Shown here: piece by piece, positions 31,691 to 46,044 of the stretch
Layout: every line of letters starts with the position of its first letter
Numbering within the stretch: position 1 is the first letter of the stretch
NCBI GenBank assembly: GCA_947568835.1
Contig: OX387603.1
Location: 16,268,651-16,332,650, forward strand
Reading direction: 5' to 3'
Origin: Protonemura montana
Taxonomy: Eukaryota; Arthropoda; Insecta; Plecoptera; Nemouridae
Length of the DNA: 64,000 bases
The notes under the pieces: model-generated
What the model saw: only the letters and a program-made list of their open reading frames with translations
The model's database searches: none
Told to the model about the DNA's origin: nothing
Program-made: the position numbers and the translations under genes

Positions 31691-34600
31691 GGTGGACAAC
31701 GACGCTAGTGTAGGCAGCCGATTTTATTGTGTATGGGGATTTGGGCAGCGAATAGCATGTTTACGCAGTATCACACAGTTTTTCATACAGACGTTTCATC
31801 TAACGCTTTTTTTTGTTACAATTACCTACTGAACTTATTTACACTCAGCGTTTGCTCTAAAAATGAGAATATTCAACCACCTTTTGAGTCCAGATCAATT
31901 TCATTTTCTTGCCATCCGTTCGGGAGAAATTAAAGAAGTAAGACTTAGGGCGTTCATTGGAATTTACGAAACCATTCATCTCTATTTACTACCGTCGTGA
32001 AATTTTGTGCGTTAGAGGTAAAATTGTTGCCTCATTGAGTTTTCGTCGCATTTCCTATCAAAGATTAAAACTCTAAGCTATCAGCCATCAATTCCCACTT
32101 CAATTCCCTGTTGATGTTCCCATATTGGTACCCATAAAATAGCTGAAAAAAAAACACATACACCGGAGGATTTGTTTTAACCCTGGTTACATAAATGGCT
32201 TCTATGGCGGTCGAGGATTCGGGTGGTAACTCACCTAATCATACTTATTACCAGACTTCTATTTGTAATATAGCTCATCACGCAATAAAGTTCATGATTG
32301 GAGGATAGGCACCCAGAATTGAAAAGATCTGTCAGGCAATCATAGCATCTCTACGTCAACCAAAAATTGAATCTACCATTGAACCTCATATGCTTAATTT
32401 TTTTGTTTGTTTTTAAAGTTGGCAACAAAAAAGACAATATACAAAAAAGTTTAGTACATAGCACCTAAGAAATTCCGTGCTCCACGGCGATGCTGCAAAA
32501 GTTAGTTCCTGATGAGCGCGATTTGTTTGCCGCGTTTAGCACGTATCTGCGAGCAGGCAAAACACGCTAGGGGGAGGGCATGGCGTGTCGCGACTCAACC
32601 AGGGACGTGTCCACGGCGTTCATTACTCATTTATACGTACACCGATCGCGACGATGAGATGACGGTGCTGCACTCAAACAGAACATGCACTCATTGATCC
32701 GAAGTTAGGGTATGGCGGTGGTTTAATGTTTACTTTTCTTACTCATCGCGTTTCTCAGGTAAGCTCCACTTTTAGGCTCAGCGATATAGGCAAAGGGTTT
32801 GAAACGTTTATCGGATTTTTTAAAGTATTCTGTTTATTTGAAGGTTTTATTGATTTAATTGATTTAGGGATTAACACTGCCATGCTGGCATAAACCTGGG
32901 GTGAACCAGGCGTGATCACAGCATCCCCTCTACTGACCACGTCTTATGGGGTAACGGTTTTCGAAAATAATTTACGGAATAAAATCAATGGAAAATAATT
33001 ATTCAAGTTCAATCGATTTGAATTTAGCGAATCATCCGTTTTTAGCAGTTATTTAAATTTTGTTTTGGTTCTGCAGTAAAATTCGTGAAGGTCAAACGGA
33101 AACCTCGCATCGACCCAAGATGCATTTACGTTTATCATTTACGTTTACCTTTACGTTTACCAAATACTCAAATATGCATACCCTCAAAGAGATCTCGTTA
33201 CCAGGCTTTTGTAAACACACCCAGGTTGGCCCGAGACTTGCTTCACCTCCTCGGTCAATTGGGCAAAGTGACTGCCATCGTCAGTGTGACATTGTGCGAA
33301 CGGCCACCCATGCACACCTGTGCAGGTGATCGCCGAGGCGATGCCTGTCAAGTGTGGGCCCTGCCAAGTCATCGCTAGAACCCTTTCAGACAGACTCGTG
33401 GGGACGCGTCTCGAAGCGTAAAGAGTCGAACCCCAGTCCATTAATCTGAAGATAGCCCGGTGTTCTGACTGGCAGTGGCGGTGTGTCTGTGTTGATGCAG
33501 GGGTGTAGTTTGAAATGGAAGCAATTTTGTTATACACCGTTGAACTGAATGTTTTCATCGCTTGTAGTAAATTTAGCCATGTTTGCGTATGTAATAGCAA
33601 CTGTAAAAAAATTATGAAATGTTTAACCTACTTTACTATAACTTGAAATCAGACTACCAGAGTATCTACTTCTTTAATCCTACTAAGAAAACCAAATTCA
33701 TGCCACCACTGGCGTCCTGAATGCATTTTAACTCAAGCCTACTCACACCACAGTTTAACCAGCTTAACCAGCTTAACTGCGGAGCTTTGTCAGTCGATAG
33801 GATTGTCAGCTTAGCTGTCAGCTTGGATGTCATCTCGATTCTTGGCTGTCATCTGCGTTGTTATCTGGGGTGTTATTGCCGTGCTCCGCGCGGCTTATTG
33901 TGGCAAAACGGGGTATGTAGGGCGCTTGCGCGTTCAGGATCGGTCCTGAGGTGGGTGCTAGCCCACTCCTTTGAGCTAGATTCCGATTGGCTGCAAGTGA
34001 CGAGCAACAATTTAGAAGTTTAGATTTATAACAGGAAGATGTTTAACGGCTTCTTTGTAAGAATATTTGGAACTTTTTGCTGCTATGTCTGGAGATATGT
34101 TTAAAAACGGGTTTTTATCATTTGATTTTAATTTTTCGACAAATCCTCACCATGAAAATTGCCTGCAATCAGAATGACAAAGCCCCCATCACATCGATTA
34201 GTTCACCCGAATTTGGGAAGATTCTGTGCACAGTCCGAGGGGTGCTTTATGGGTGCAGGAATGCGGGGGTGGACGGCGAAGTACATTCCTGCCACCGCGA
34301 CTGAGCCAGGACAAATGCAGGAGCATTGTGACAGGTGTCGTAGTTGGGAAGGACTTACACCTTCGGCAATAAACCAGCAGCTTTCTCGTATACCGAGGTC
34401 CATTCACTGTAGTGCTCTTACCAACACGGTTGTAAAACAGAGGTAAAATTGTATGTCCGTTGATGAAATGCCGTTACACCAAACTGAATTGAATCGTGCT
34501 CGAGTACCATTTGTGGTAAGTTTTGGGTTCATTCGAAAGGGTGAACGCGTGTTATTTCGCCGCCTACTTAGTGTAGGGTTAACTCGGTTTCATAATTGAA

Positions 34601-37600
34601 GACATTAACCTTTACTAATAGGCGAAACGCATCTTTGCGAATTAAATGCGTAGGTAACCTATAGGCGAGGCGTCTTTGATTGACATGAAAGTGTCACCTT
34701 TCTCCGCCACTTTTCGGTTACAAATTTATACAATAGTAAAAGGTGGGCAAAGGTGTGAACTCGGTTTCTAGGAATTCGCAGTCTTACTATGCTACAGACT
34801 AGCAACTCGGAAACCATCTCGTATACTAACTTTCACAGAAATAGGTTAAAAAAAACGTCGAAAAACGTTTGGAGAGTGAACTCGAATGAAGCAACGCTCC
34901 AATCCCGCTAACTCACAAACTAAACATCGTCGAAAAGACACCTATTTTTGTTTAGAACTTTACAGAAAACGAAAGAGAGATGGTTATAGCTCACCTTACA
35001 TTTCTTCGGCGAGTCCTAAGTCTCAATTAGGCCGCATTGTCCTCTCGCCTGTCCGACCATAGACCGGCGAATGCAGAAGAGATGCGGTATGGGTGCATAC
35101 AACAATTCAATTTGGCGCTCGTGGGCCCTTGGCCGATCTACCTGCTTGCCCATCGCATGGCTCACCTTGACCAGGGTAATGTCTTGGTGGAGCGCCTTGC
35201 AGAGGTGGCGGACCGTTCAACCTTACAAACGAGCAACCCCGTTGTAAACGTGTAGTACGCGTTATTTATTGTCACGGTGGATTCGAACAAGTGGCAAGGT
35301 GTAAGAGAGCGTTGTTGAGCGAAGTTGTGGACCAAGTTGTGTAGCTAGTTTTCTGAGAGCAGTCGGCTAGTTTGCTTTCTGTAATAAACACATTTTTGTT
35401 AAATCCTCGAAATTTGGCTGCGGAATTCGGTGTTATAGGCTATCAAATTTAACAAAATCAGTCGGTATTTATAAATATGTATTAAATTCGTAAACATATT
35501 ATCATTACATTTATTAATTGATCAAATACGTCAAACCCCATTATATAATATGCTAAAACATGTGAAAAGTGTAGCATTTTCACTTCTCTATGTTCACAAA
35601 TCAAATTATTGCTCTAAAAAAAACTGCAACCCTGTCTTTAAATTCAGATGACAGCTGACCCTAGCTGACCAAGCTGTCATTTCCACCGAACCCAAGCTAT
35701 CCCACAAAGACAGCTGATGATGACACGCGAGAGAATTGCCGTCGTGGGTGATGGTGACATCAAAATCCACCTCAATTTCGAATACAATATCACCGTCAAC
35801 TTTGTAAATCAAATTACCACTCGGGAGAGTACATAGCCATGTGTGAATAGATAATAATAATAAAAACGAAAGAGAACCGTGGAGACAAAATCTATCTGGC
35901 ATTGGTGCCTTTTGATCGTTGGATTATGCTAAGTCGCGAGTGAAACCTGTTGATTGTCCTTGCGGCACGTGATGGGAGAGGCGATTACTTATGTACTTAC
36001 TTCAGGAATGAAACGTGATGGCTGAGGATCCTGAATCGACGCTGGTAATTCACTTCACGCAAGCCACATTTTGCCGAGTCGGCGATGCGGTGAAGTTTTA
36101 CGACTAATGAACACGTACTTCTCAAATCGTTTTACTTTTTTTAAATGGTTCATGACTCACAGACCTGCTTACAGGCAATATGGTCAAGCTTCAAATTTGG
36201 TTGTTTTCTTAACGGACTTTCAACCGATAGAAGAAACTGACAGTTGATTTTTGTAAGTATGTGCCGACATTCCAATATTTCCGTGTTTTTTAAATTTTTT
36301 GTGCAGAAAAATACAAATTTCGTGAAATAACCCACTTTAAAAAAAAACATAAGAGCACCAACGATAAATGTAAATCAAGAGTAGATATAGTTAATTTTCT
36401 AAACAGCCCAATTTTGTAGAGAGTATGAAACTAAAATCCTCCAACGACCCCCTGACCTTTTAGATACTACTATGAGAATACTGTATTACAGACACTTAGA
36501 AGGCTTAGGCCCCTTACTGGCTACCAAGGAGGTGCTTGCCAAAGAGGTGTCGGGTTTCATCGGGCGTCAAGACACTCTATGTCCCATGGAACTATGCGAC
36601 CCCTCTGTGCCGATCGGCGCTCTCCGCGTCCGCCGTAAAACACCATTTGTAATCGCCGACCTGTGGTTCACACTGCACCAGTGATTGTCTCAGTAATTTT
36701 CTTCGTTTTTTGACTACGGGGTCAAAAATCTCTTCTAGTGTTAGGCGAGTAAGGACCGCATGCTAAATTTTGAGCATTTTAAAGCGACAATGCAAGTCGC
36801 AGTGTTGCTAAATTGTAAGCGCACGTGAAACGCTCCATTGATTCTATGTTTTTGGTACGATCTCAAAGTTGAAAGTGAATGATGAAGGAACCAAATTTTG
36901 AGATAGCAACGAATAACAATCCTTGTTGTGTATGAAAATAAGCAACTTGAACAGCAAAAACAACTCGCAGTTACTCACCAAACAAGAAAACTTTGGGTGG
37001 CCTTTCTATCTCTCTTCCCCTCGACCCATTCCAGTGGCAGAACCACTGGTTTCCGTGGCATAAATTACGCTCGTAGGTGTCTTGTCATTATCCATTTTGA
37101 TCTAGAGATAATTAAACGTCCCTGATTTCCATAATCAACACCATTACGCTATCCAATAAAGTGCCAGTTTCTTGTGAAACGGATGGATTGCCAAGCAAGC
37201 TCATTTGTTTGAGACGATTGCAAGCGTTCCACGTTGGTTCTACGATGCACGGGGCAGGTAGCTTTCTATACCTGGATCGCACATTCTCATTCAGTCTCTC
37301 AATAAATAATCAAACTGTCGATTGTCTGCTGCATGTTCATTTGCGTATGAAAACTCCTTAAATGTTGCAAAAATGGCGAAATAAGTTGCTGCAAAATGTG
37401 GATAGATATTTAAATTGTATTAAATTCCAAAAATCTGGATTGTGACGAAGTCTTGGGCACGCAGGCGCATTATTATTGTGCCATATTCTGCTTTAGATTG
37501 GGCACCTTTAGTTATTTGACATACATTTTATGTGCATTTTCCCACCCTCCTCTGCTTCATTTTAAAGTAATATTTGATGTCGGTATGTCATGTGGATTGC

Positions 37601-40600
37601 ATCAAAATGCGTTCCGATTTCATTTCATTTATCGCCAGTTTCACCATGCCTGGCTACTGCGACAAAATATTTTTCAACATTGCTTTGAAGATTGCAATAG
37701 GTTTGCCATGTGTATGTTTTCTAATTTCTACAACCTTTTTTATATTAGAATATTTGACCTCTGTCGATGTCGACCTTTTTCCCTCTACCTGACATGTAAT
37801 TAAATTGATCACCGCGAACAGTTGACTCGAAAAGTAATGCAAGGGTTTGATACTAAATTTGCATCAGTTCTATAATTACGCAGAATATTAATCGATTGTT
37901 TTTCACATGCAAACCTCGTACATTTCGTCGATCACAATCGCCTCCACGTTTTGCTGGTAGTAGACGAAAAATTTCGGCGAGTTTCCTCCAAAAATCCGTG
38001 CAAAAACAATGAAACCAACCGGACACTCGATCTCGCAAAGCCGAGTTTCGAAATAGCTCGCGATCCCACGCTCAGACCAACAGTTTCAAAATGCTGCACT
38101 TTATTTTTATTCGCTCGACGAGCAGTTTGTGAAAAGTTTGACGATAATTTCACATCTCTCCCGGAATTATTATTTCCACTTTCACGATCGGTTCTTCCTC
38201 GCCCTTGCCCCAGCACCCTTCCGAAGATATAGTCGCGACGGGGTGCCATTGGCAAGCCAGTGGCGAAACGCATGCTTACTACCTAAGCCATGGACCCTGA
38301 TGAAAGTAACGAAGAGATTTTTTTACAATTTCGCAGAAAATTTTGTCAATTTTTGATTGAACGTGCCACCACTTAAAGTTTTCCGACTGTTATCACCTTA
38401 TTGCCGGAAAACTTGACGCTTCCTGAGGGCTCTGACTTTCTGACGGTTTCTGAATGTTTTGATCTGACTTTATGACAGGGTTTTCAATTATCTGTTAAGG
38501 AAAAAAAATTTGTTGATTTTTTTGCATCCTGCCGGTTAACTTTTTACAAACTTTTAAAAACCCTTATTTGTGTCGATAACGACAGTATGCACGGCAGGTT
38601 TTAGTTTATTTAGCACAGAGTACGAAAATCAAAGAGACATGCAAGAAAATAAATAAAGCAAGGGAAAAGAAAGTTGAAAAATGTATAAAAATTATTTTTC
38701 GACCATTTATAAACAAATGAATACCAAATAACAAATGAAAACAAATGAAAACCAATAACGCCACTCATCGTGCTAACATATGTTTTACTTGTAAAATAAA
38801 ACTGTTACGTATACAAAGTGTGAGGATGGTCTGACCTGGGCGCCAAGACTTCGCTCCGTCTGCCCTGCTTGTAGCATACGCCACTGTCTGATTCTTTATC
38901 TGCTGAGTGGGTTGTACCATTGCAAGTTTTCCGCTTTTCATCGGCGACTTGCGAACTCCGCCTAAAGTTAGCCGATCGATTACAGTTCTGGATTCATATA
39001 TCGTCCATCTATCGACGCCCCCGCTACCCCTGAAAGCAGCGTCCTACATTGGCACGGGGGCGGCAAACAAATCGGGGAAGATAACATTTTCCCTTGCGTC
39101 AAATTAGGGTGCAGTCTTCACTGGGCTTCATCTGTTAAGAAATTAAAATTCATGGAGTCTGGGAGGAATTTTTTAAGATTATTACTTTTGTGAAGAAGAA
39201 ATTTATATGACTTCCTTTTGATCGCTGAATATCTATTTTATAGGATAATCGAAACTCGTGGAGCTTTTATTCGTAGTTATCCGTTACTTTTCAAAGCTTA
39301 AAATTCGATTGGTTTGAAAAAAAAGGATAGAGAAGACGGAAATTGCGGAACGGACGGAAAAGCGATGGACCCTTTGCATTTATTAGCTAATCGGAAAAAA
39401 AATTGTTCTTTCGAGTCTCTGACTTTTCTAAGTTTCCGACACGAAATATTTAAATTTTGCTAGACAAGATCAAAATTGTGTTTCCGTTTAGACCTTACAT
39501 CGGTTGTATTTGCATCGATTTCAATAGCGGCATGAAAACACCACAATTCCTAACAACACTCATGCAGTCCAAGAAACATCTAAAATTCGTATAAAATGTG
39601 CGCTAAACATGCTGTAAAAAAAGGGAACAAATTTTCATTAAAAAAAAAATCAAGATTTTATTTCGATTTATTCAAGATTTTTCTCCTGCAATACGCGACT
39701 GACACCACCAAGGAGGCTGAAACCTCGTTCTCCAGTTTCGCTGTCCGCAAAGAACAAGGTTCAAGCTTTCTTGTGCTTAACTATCCAGAAGCCACTACTG
39801 AAATGCAGGACCAAGACCACGAGAATTGAAACAAGGACTTTCTAATTCACGTTGCCCATCAAAATCAACACAATTCAACCACTTCCGTCAACGATCGACA
39901 CCACGCAGAGCACAGACTCTATATGTACACACCAAACTAGCTACAGACGGCGGACCATATGCACAAAATCCTACCAATGCAAGCAACCCATGCACCAAAG
40001 GGCCAAGACCAAGCAAGCCAGCAAGGAGTAGTTATTCCTCCTCAGTCGCGTCCGTGCCTCACCAGGAGGGCCTATGGTGCCGACGTAACTCACTCTCCGG
40101 CTCAGCCGGACTTCAATTAATATTAATACGAGGGAAATTAGAGGCACGACCACTTCTCGGTTGGACCGCAAGGGAGATAAATCTCCTGAGTAAGCAGGCT
40201 GCGCGCCGGCAATGGCCAGGATTCGATGGGTTGGATGTATATGAGTGCAGCTTTATGATCTCACTGTCTATGCGTGGAGATGCATGATGGACGGTCTTAA
40301 GACTCTAAGAGGCTTCAAGGCGCGGAGGCGTTTTACAAAAACAATGTACGACTTTGCGCAACGGATTTTTATCTTTGGCGAGACCATGCATTTTCACACT
40401 TTGATGTGACTTAAAGCGTTTTATTTGAAAAGCGTTATTGATATTGCAAGCAATTACTTTTGAACGGTAGTGCTTAATTGGTTTAGGCCCAGTAATACAA
40501 TTTTCCTCTTAGATCAAGTAAGAGTTAAATTAACTGCAATGGCAACAACTAATCACTCTACAAGTAAGCTATTTCTGTGAGTTAGGAGCTTAACTCGGAG

Positions 40601-43474
40601 TTGACACATATTGAAAATATCGGGACTTAGAGAAGCTAGGAGCCGAAAATTGAAAGGATTCATAATCAGGAATCGGTGGGTAATCTACATAACGGGATAA
40701 ATTTCCGCTTTTTATGTGGATTTCCTTTTATCTTGAAAATTGAATAAAACAGTTTCTATAACATACAAGACACCAACTAACTCACTGTGATAATAAAAAC
40801 ATGCGTATATTTATGTGCTGACTCGACAAAATGTGAAACGATACAAAGTTTTATTTTTATTTCTTCAAAATGCAGTTTGCGTTCTCATAAATACGATGTT
40901 TACTGGAAAGCTTTCGAAGCAAACAACTTGTATCAAAAGAGATGGCAAAACATCTCCCATTTCGGATTCCACATGCCCCAAAAAGTAGGAGCTATACAGT
41001 TTGTCTGGGCAGTGGTGCACATGGTAGAGGTAAGGTGGGAATACCCCTGAAAGTTGATACCCCTGGAAGACAAAAAATCGTTACATTTTGTGCAATTTTG
41101 ATTTGACTATATCGGAAACTGGTCGATTAGTATTAACTTCTAGGAGATCTACGAAGAGAGCTATTGGAACTAAGCGTAGATAAATAGTGTCTATGTTTGT
41201 ACTAAAAAAATAACACTCAATATTCCACAATAATGAAGTCCTTTTGTTCAGTTAAGTTTACAACAAAAACAGTTTTTAGAAAAATGCAGGAATTAAAAAA
41301 AAATTAGGGGGCCGCATGTAAAGAACCAACTTGCAAATACACACCAAAAATTCAGTCTTAAAAATAGCATTATGTAGAACTAAAACCAGACTATTTCCAC
41401 ATATTTTCAATTTTTGGATAATTTTCTTTCCTTTTACTTCACCAAGGTAACAAAATTTTAACGTGACTAAACATTTAAGCTCGCCAAGTTTAAAAATTTG
41501 TCCCGATTTCATCTGTCGTAGCCCAAACTCACCCCCCAGCACCCCCAGCACTTCAGTAGAACCGTTACACCGAAACAAAAACTTGAAACTACACCACTGG
41601 CCAACGGGCGGCGTCACAAAGCGGCCGTGTTTACATGTTTCGACTTGCTGCCTGACACAATTTATCGGCTGGGAAAGAGAGTTTGTTTCCAGATTTGATT
41701 TAGTTCCCGGCATACTGCCCCCTCCCTCCCACTCTCGACGCCCATAAGTCTTCGCCGTTGGACCCGAGGCCCAGGCCGACTTGAGCCTGATAAGGGATTG
41801 CCAGGGTTGTTGTTTACTTGTGTATCGAAAACACACCCCCCCACCCACCCCATCCCATTCCAGCCCTTTGAGACGTGCTAGGCTATCAGGTGATCGAGCG
41901 CACGACCATCTTATATGAAATATTATTTTATTTTTATTTATTTAATAGCTGTTGGACAAACAAGACTGTGTTATTTTTATGGATCAAGAAATATCTGATC
42001 ACAAAATGTATACTTATGTGTCGAACTGTTTGAATACCTACGGTTAAACAGGCACATATCGCTTTTACTGGATTCTATGCTGAAGTTATCTTTTATAGCT
42101 TTTACTGAGGCATGCTTCAAGAGTTCACCTGTCTCGATATTTGAACTATTGTCATGTTCAAATGTTTCCGTACGTTTCTTCTGCCGATGAGAGTAATTGA
42201 CCATCTGAATCAGTTTACGCAACGTCTTTTTTCCAATGTCATAATACATCATTGCAAGACTAATCGTTTCTCCGGCTGAAAATATAGCGTTTCAAGGAAC
42301 AATATTTCCTGGAAATATAATATTCATTTATGTGCATTATTTAAACGTTTCGTTTATGAGGTAACCATAAATAATTTCTCTGAAACAACATGAAAATTGA
42401 AAATGTTATAGCCCATGCAATATATATATTAGCGTTTACCTAGATATTTACCATCTTCGGTAATAACTCTAGAATATACTCGACTGGATAATTAAATCGG
42501 TTTTAAAAAAATATTTCTCTTTGCAAGCAGATTTTATTGCTAAATGTCTGCAAAAGCTTTACTTATTCCCTAGTAGAGTGCACTTCGGTGAGATATATGG
42601 TTAGTGCTAAAGCAATCATTCAAAGCTTTCAGCGGCATAAGCCTAAGAAGTAAGTAGCCGGTAAAATTCCTTTGATTCTTGTTAAATTTCGTTCCTAAAA
42701 CTGTGGAATTTAATTATTAAGGAACTTCTACAAAAGATTTCTTGTATTTCTTTTCATTTTTTAAGATTGAGTCCTAGTTCAGACAGGTTTGGTTAGAGTC
42801 AGTTGCCATGAATGTGATTTTTGGAGCCGAGCGCAACTGGCCGAACAAAGCTCTCAAACAGTGCTAATGTACTCACTTTCAAGCGCACTACAAACATTAT
42901 GCCACGGACGAAATGTATAATTAACTTGGCAAAGTAAATTTACTCGGTGCGGACTGGGAACACTGTGTCATTATAATTAAGTTTTGGCTGCCAGTTACCC
43001 AGTTTTAATCGTACGTAACGACTCTAGGGGATGAAAATGCACGCTGGGCAACAGTTCTAGAATATTAATTTCAATTTCCTAGCAAGCTAGAAGTGAAATT
43101 TCGAATGCATATATAGATGTTATGTTAGGGCGAGTAGGAATAATTTTAAAGGTACAAGTGTGATGATTAAATGGTTGAAAGAGAAAGCTGTCGCCATGTA
43201 TTCCACCAAACTTACAAAGCCACTTTATCAATCTTTCAAAATTTTACTCGTTTCCAATTACTTTAGTTAAGTTTTTGGACCTTCGCCGCAATAACATGAC
43301 AAAATCTTTGTACCGGTCTGCGTACCCCTTACCCAATTAACATTTAATCAACGGTATAACTTTAATCATCTAAAAGGGGCAGGGTAGCCGACACGTTTAT
43401 TCTGAGGATAGTTAGATACTATAAATAACTATGAAAAAAAAACAGTATTTTTGGGAAAAGAAAACTAACGTTTT
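31691..43474. other. Long gene-free, mostly AT-rich stretch
   Basis: I see no supported gene on either strand. Features of note are a TTTACGTTTACC-type short repeat (33124-33161), a paired E-box (about 33316-33329), a possible solo-LTR-like end near 35.25-35.42 kb, several small GC-rich patches, and an open minus-strand frame at 41276-41848 without recognisable domains. Confidence 0.5.
33124..33161. repeat. Short tandem repeat, TTTACGTTTACC-type units
   Basis: Three slightly varied copies of (A/T)TTACGTTTA(C/T)C occur in a row. Confidence 0.75.
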
Positions 43475-43500
43475 AATTGTATTGTATTGTATTGTATTTT
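43475..43500. repeat. (ATTGT)n microsatellite
   Basis: About five head-to-tail ATTGT pentamers are followed by TTTATTG and TTCCTTTATTTG. Confidence 0.9.
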
Positions 43501-46044
43501 ATTGTTCCTTTATTTGTCCATAATCACAGGGCTTACATTCGAATAGTAAAATGATGTGGACTCATCAAAAAATTAAAATAAAATTCAGCACTGACCATCA
43601 GAAAATTTTACATCTGTGCATACAGTTTAGAGTGTAGAATACATTATTCTTGTGGATATCTTAAGAGAACTGACCCATCTTAAGAATTCCGACTAAAAAT
43701 CGGATCGAATTATCTGTGGAATGCGCAAGAGCAACTTATTAAATTTTGTTTGCGCTCGCCCGCAGTAGATAAGTTTTGTTTGATTTAATATGCACACAGA
43801 AAATATGGCACTTAATGTTTTTCCTTTTGTTTTATTCTAAAATATACGGCTTGTTTGTTTTCGGTTTCGGTTTTGGTTTACATGAATGAGTTTTAAAATA
43901 ACTGAAGGACAACCGCTATTACATAAATAAATAGACCGCAAAAGGTATCGTAGAATTCATTCAAAAATGTTACGGGGAGAAAAAAATGCCAATGGGTCTG
44001 CAAACACTTTAAAGATATTTGTCGCGTGCAAAGCGTGTGGCGCTGAGTGAATATTTCAAGTGTCTTGTCCAATGATCGATGAATCTCTGAAATATTTCTT
44101 GCAGAAACCAGTGGCGTACCCTTTTTTACACACATTTATTCTGTAAAGTAATTAAACTATTGACTTTTTTTGGGTCAAACGTGGCAATCATTGATGCTCA
44201 TGACCAATCGTATTTGTATAATTATTTAATTCCAAAAAGCAACGTTATTTCCTGTTTTAATCAATGTTTAACGAAAAGAATGCAATGTTACTTAAAGTTA
44301 TAAAAAATTGGTGGTCCATCATTCCAGTAAAGAATGGGGGTCCAAAATGCTCAGCATCCGGCCCTCGGTCCGCTGCCTATCCCCAATTTCTTGAAGAAGC
44401 TCGCAGCACCCATTGGCAATCAATTGAGAAAGCGCGCCGGCCAAATCTAACAACCAACGTTTACAATTTAATGATCTTTTCAACTTCTCAATGGGCCGAG
44501 CATGGAGATCGCGCGGCGAGCCGTCACCGCGTGTTTACCGTGTAAATAAAAAAAACAAAATGAAAACTATTACCCGAATGAGTTTAAAACTAATTTCAAT
44601 TCCAATCAGGACTCGCCCGGCTCACACCTCCATGAACGGCGTCAATTCGCCGGCGCTCGACGGCCGACAGCAACACCTGCAGTCAGCTGACTTCGAAACG
44701 CCTCCTTTCCACTCTAGCAGAGAATTAAAATCAATGTTGAAATTCCTTCAAGCTGCTAGTTTCCAAGGAGGAGCGCCGACTGGTTGCGTCTTGATGCAGA
44801 TGCCGTTGGGGGCCGATGCACTAGTCTATGGCAGTGTCGAAGGCGTTTGACAGAGACTGTAGGGCTGTTGTATCATGAGCGTATGTTGAGGGTCGAAGGC
44901 GCCAGGGTAAGACCAAACATTGATGTTCATCGGTCGAGAAAACAACGTTGACAATAATATTAATTGTTATAATTTTATGTGGTTCTTTTATTATCGGAAA
45001 ATTGTCAGGACTGCTCAAACCTCTGAAGAAGTAACTAGTATATGTTACGAAACGTCGGGAAATTTAGTAGCCCTTTACTTAGCATTCAAAACCCAGTTCA
45101 AATAGTTTTTCTAAAAACGTTGACAACGCTGTCGAAGATACTGCGACCAACTCGATTTCAATATTGAGCATATGGTTATAACGAGCATGGTCCCTGGAGC
45201 TGGGTTTTGAGTAAATATGAGGTAGAAAGCCATGCGTTTTCTATAAAATGAGGCACTTACTCGTGCTATTATCTCATGGCAACTTTAAATATAAGATGGA
45301 TGAACTGGAAAAGTCAAGTGATTCTAAGCCAATACATTTTTCGGCACTCATAAAAAGTCATGCGCTTTAAGGGCACTTATGCACCTCTCTGCATGTAAGC
45401 AGCATGAGGAGACCGACGCGACACCGGCCATCGTCCCACGAACCCGGTATCAATCATCGCCGATGAACACGGCAGCGAAACAACCTGCTCTGCGCGTAAT
45501 TAATTCAGTGTCGACGTGTCATCACTCGCCACGGCGCGCCGCCCTGGTCACTCGGGGGCACGAATAGCCGCGCGTGATTTCCTAGCGCAGTGTTTGTTCA
45601 CACTTTCGAATGGTAGCCTCTTCATCTCACAGCCAGTGCCCAGAGCGACGCGGTGCTCAGAGCACACGTGGCGTCGGTATCCATGCGGCGTCGTTTTTGA
45701 CGTGGCGCGTTTTTCCTCGTTTTTAGTTCTTTTCTGTGACGTGCGAATCGAGGGTTGTTTGAAAAAGTGATTAACGATGAAACACACCTCTTGATGGCAG
45801 TAATGTTCCTTGCAATTATTTACATTAATACGATTTTTTCCTGTTGAGCAGCAAACAGAGTCATAGTTGAATGTGCTGATGGGTGATTGCATCTCTTAGT
45901 TCTGGTTTTGACTGGTTTTCGATCCTGAAATAACCAGGACTTATTTCGTAACCATGGTCACCTCTTCATGGTCATGGTCACCTTCAGGAGGTACCTCCAC
46001 TAGACCTTCGGCATGAACCAACATAGTCCAAACTCTTAAACAGT
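43501..46044. other. Intergenic DNA
   Basis: AT-rich DNA with GC-richer patches at about 44340-44850 and 45420-45720. I see no recognisable gene. Confidence 0.5.

Noticed and set aside
33420..33440. A minus-strand B-box-like word GGGTTCGACTC
   Set aside because: No tRNA fold and no SINE body around it.
39826..40287. A 153-codon plus-strand frame
   Set aside because: Low-complexity Ser/Pro/Arg/Asn-rich translation with no recognisable motif or splice context.
41276..41848. A 190-codon minus-strand frame
   Set aside because: It is the longest orphan frame in the right half, but the translation has no domain, shifts composition midway, overlaps a plus-strand frame and lacks intron or promoter support; I could not distinguish it from chance.
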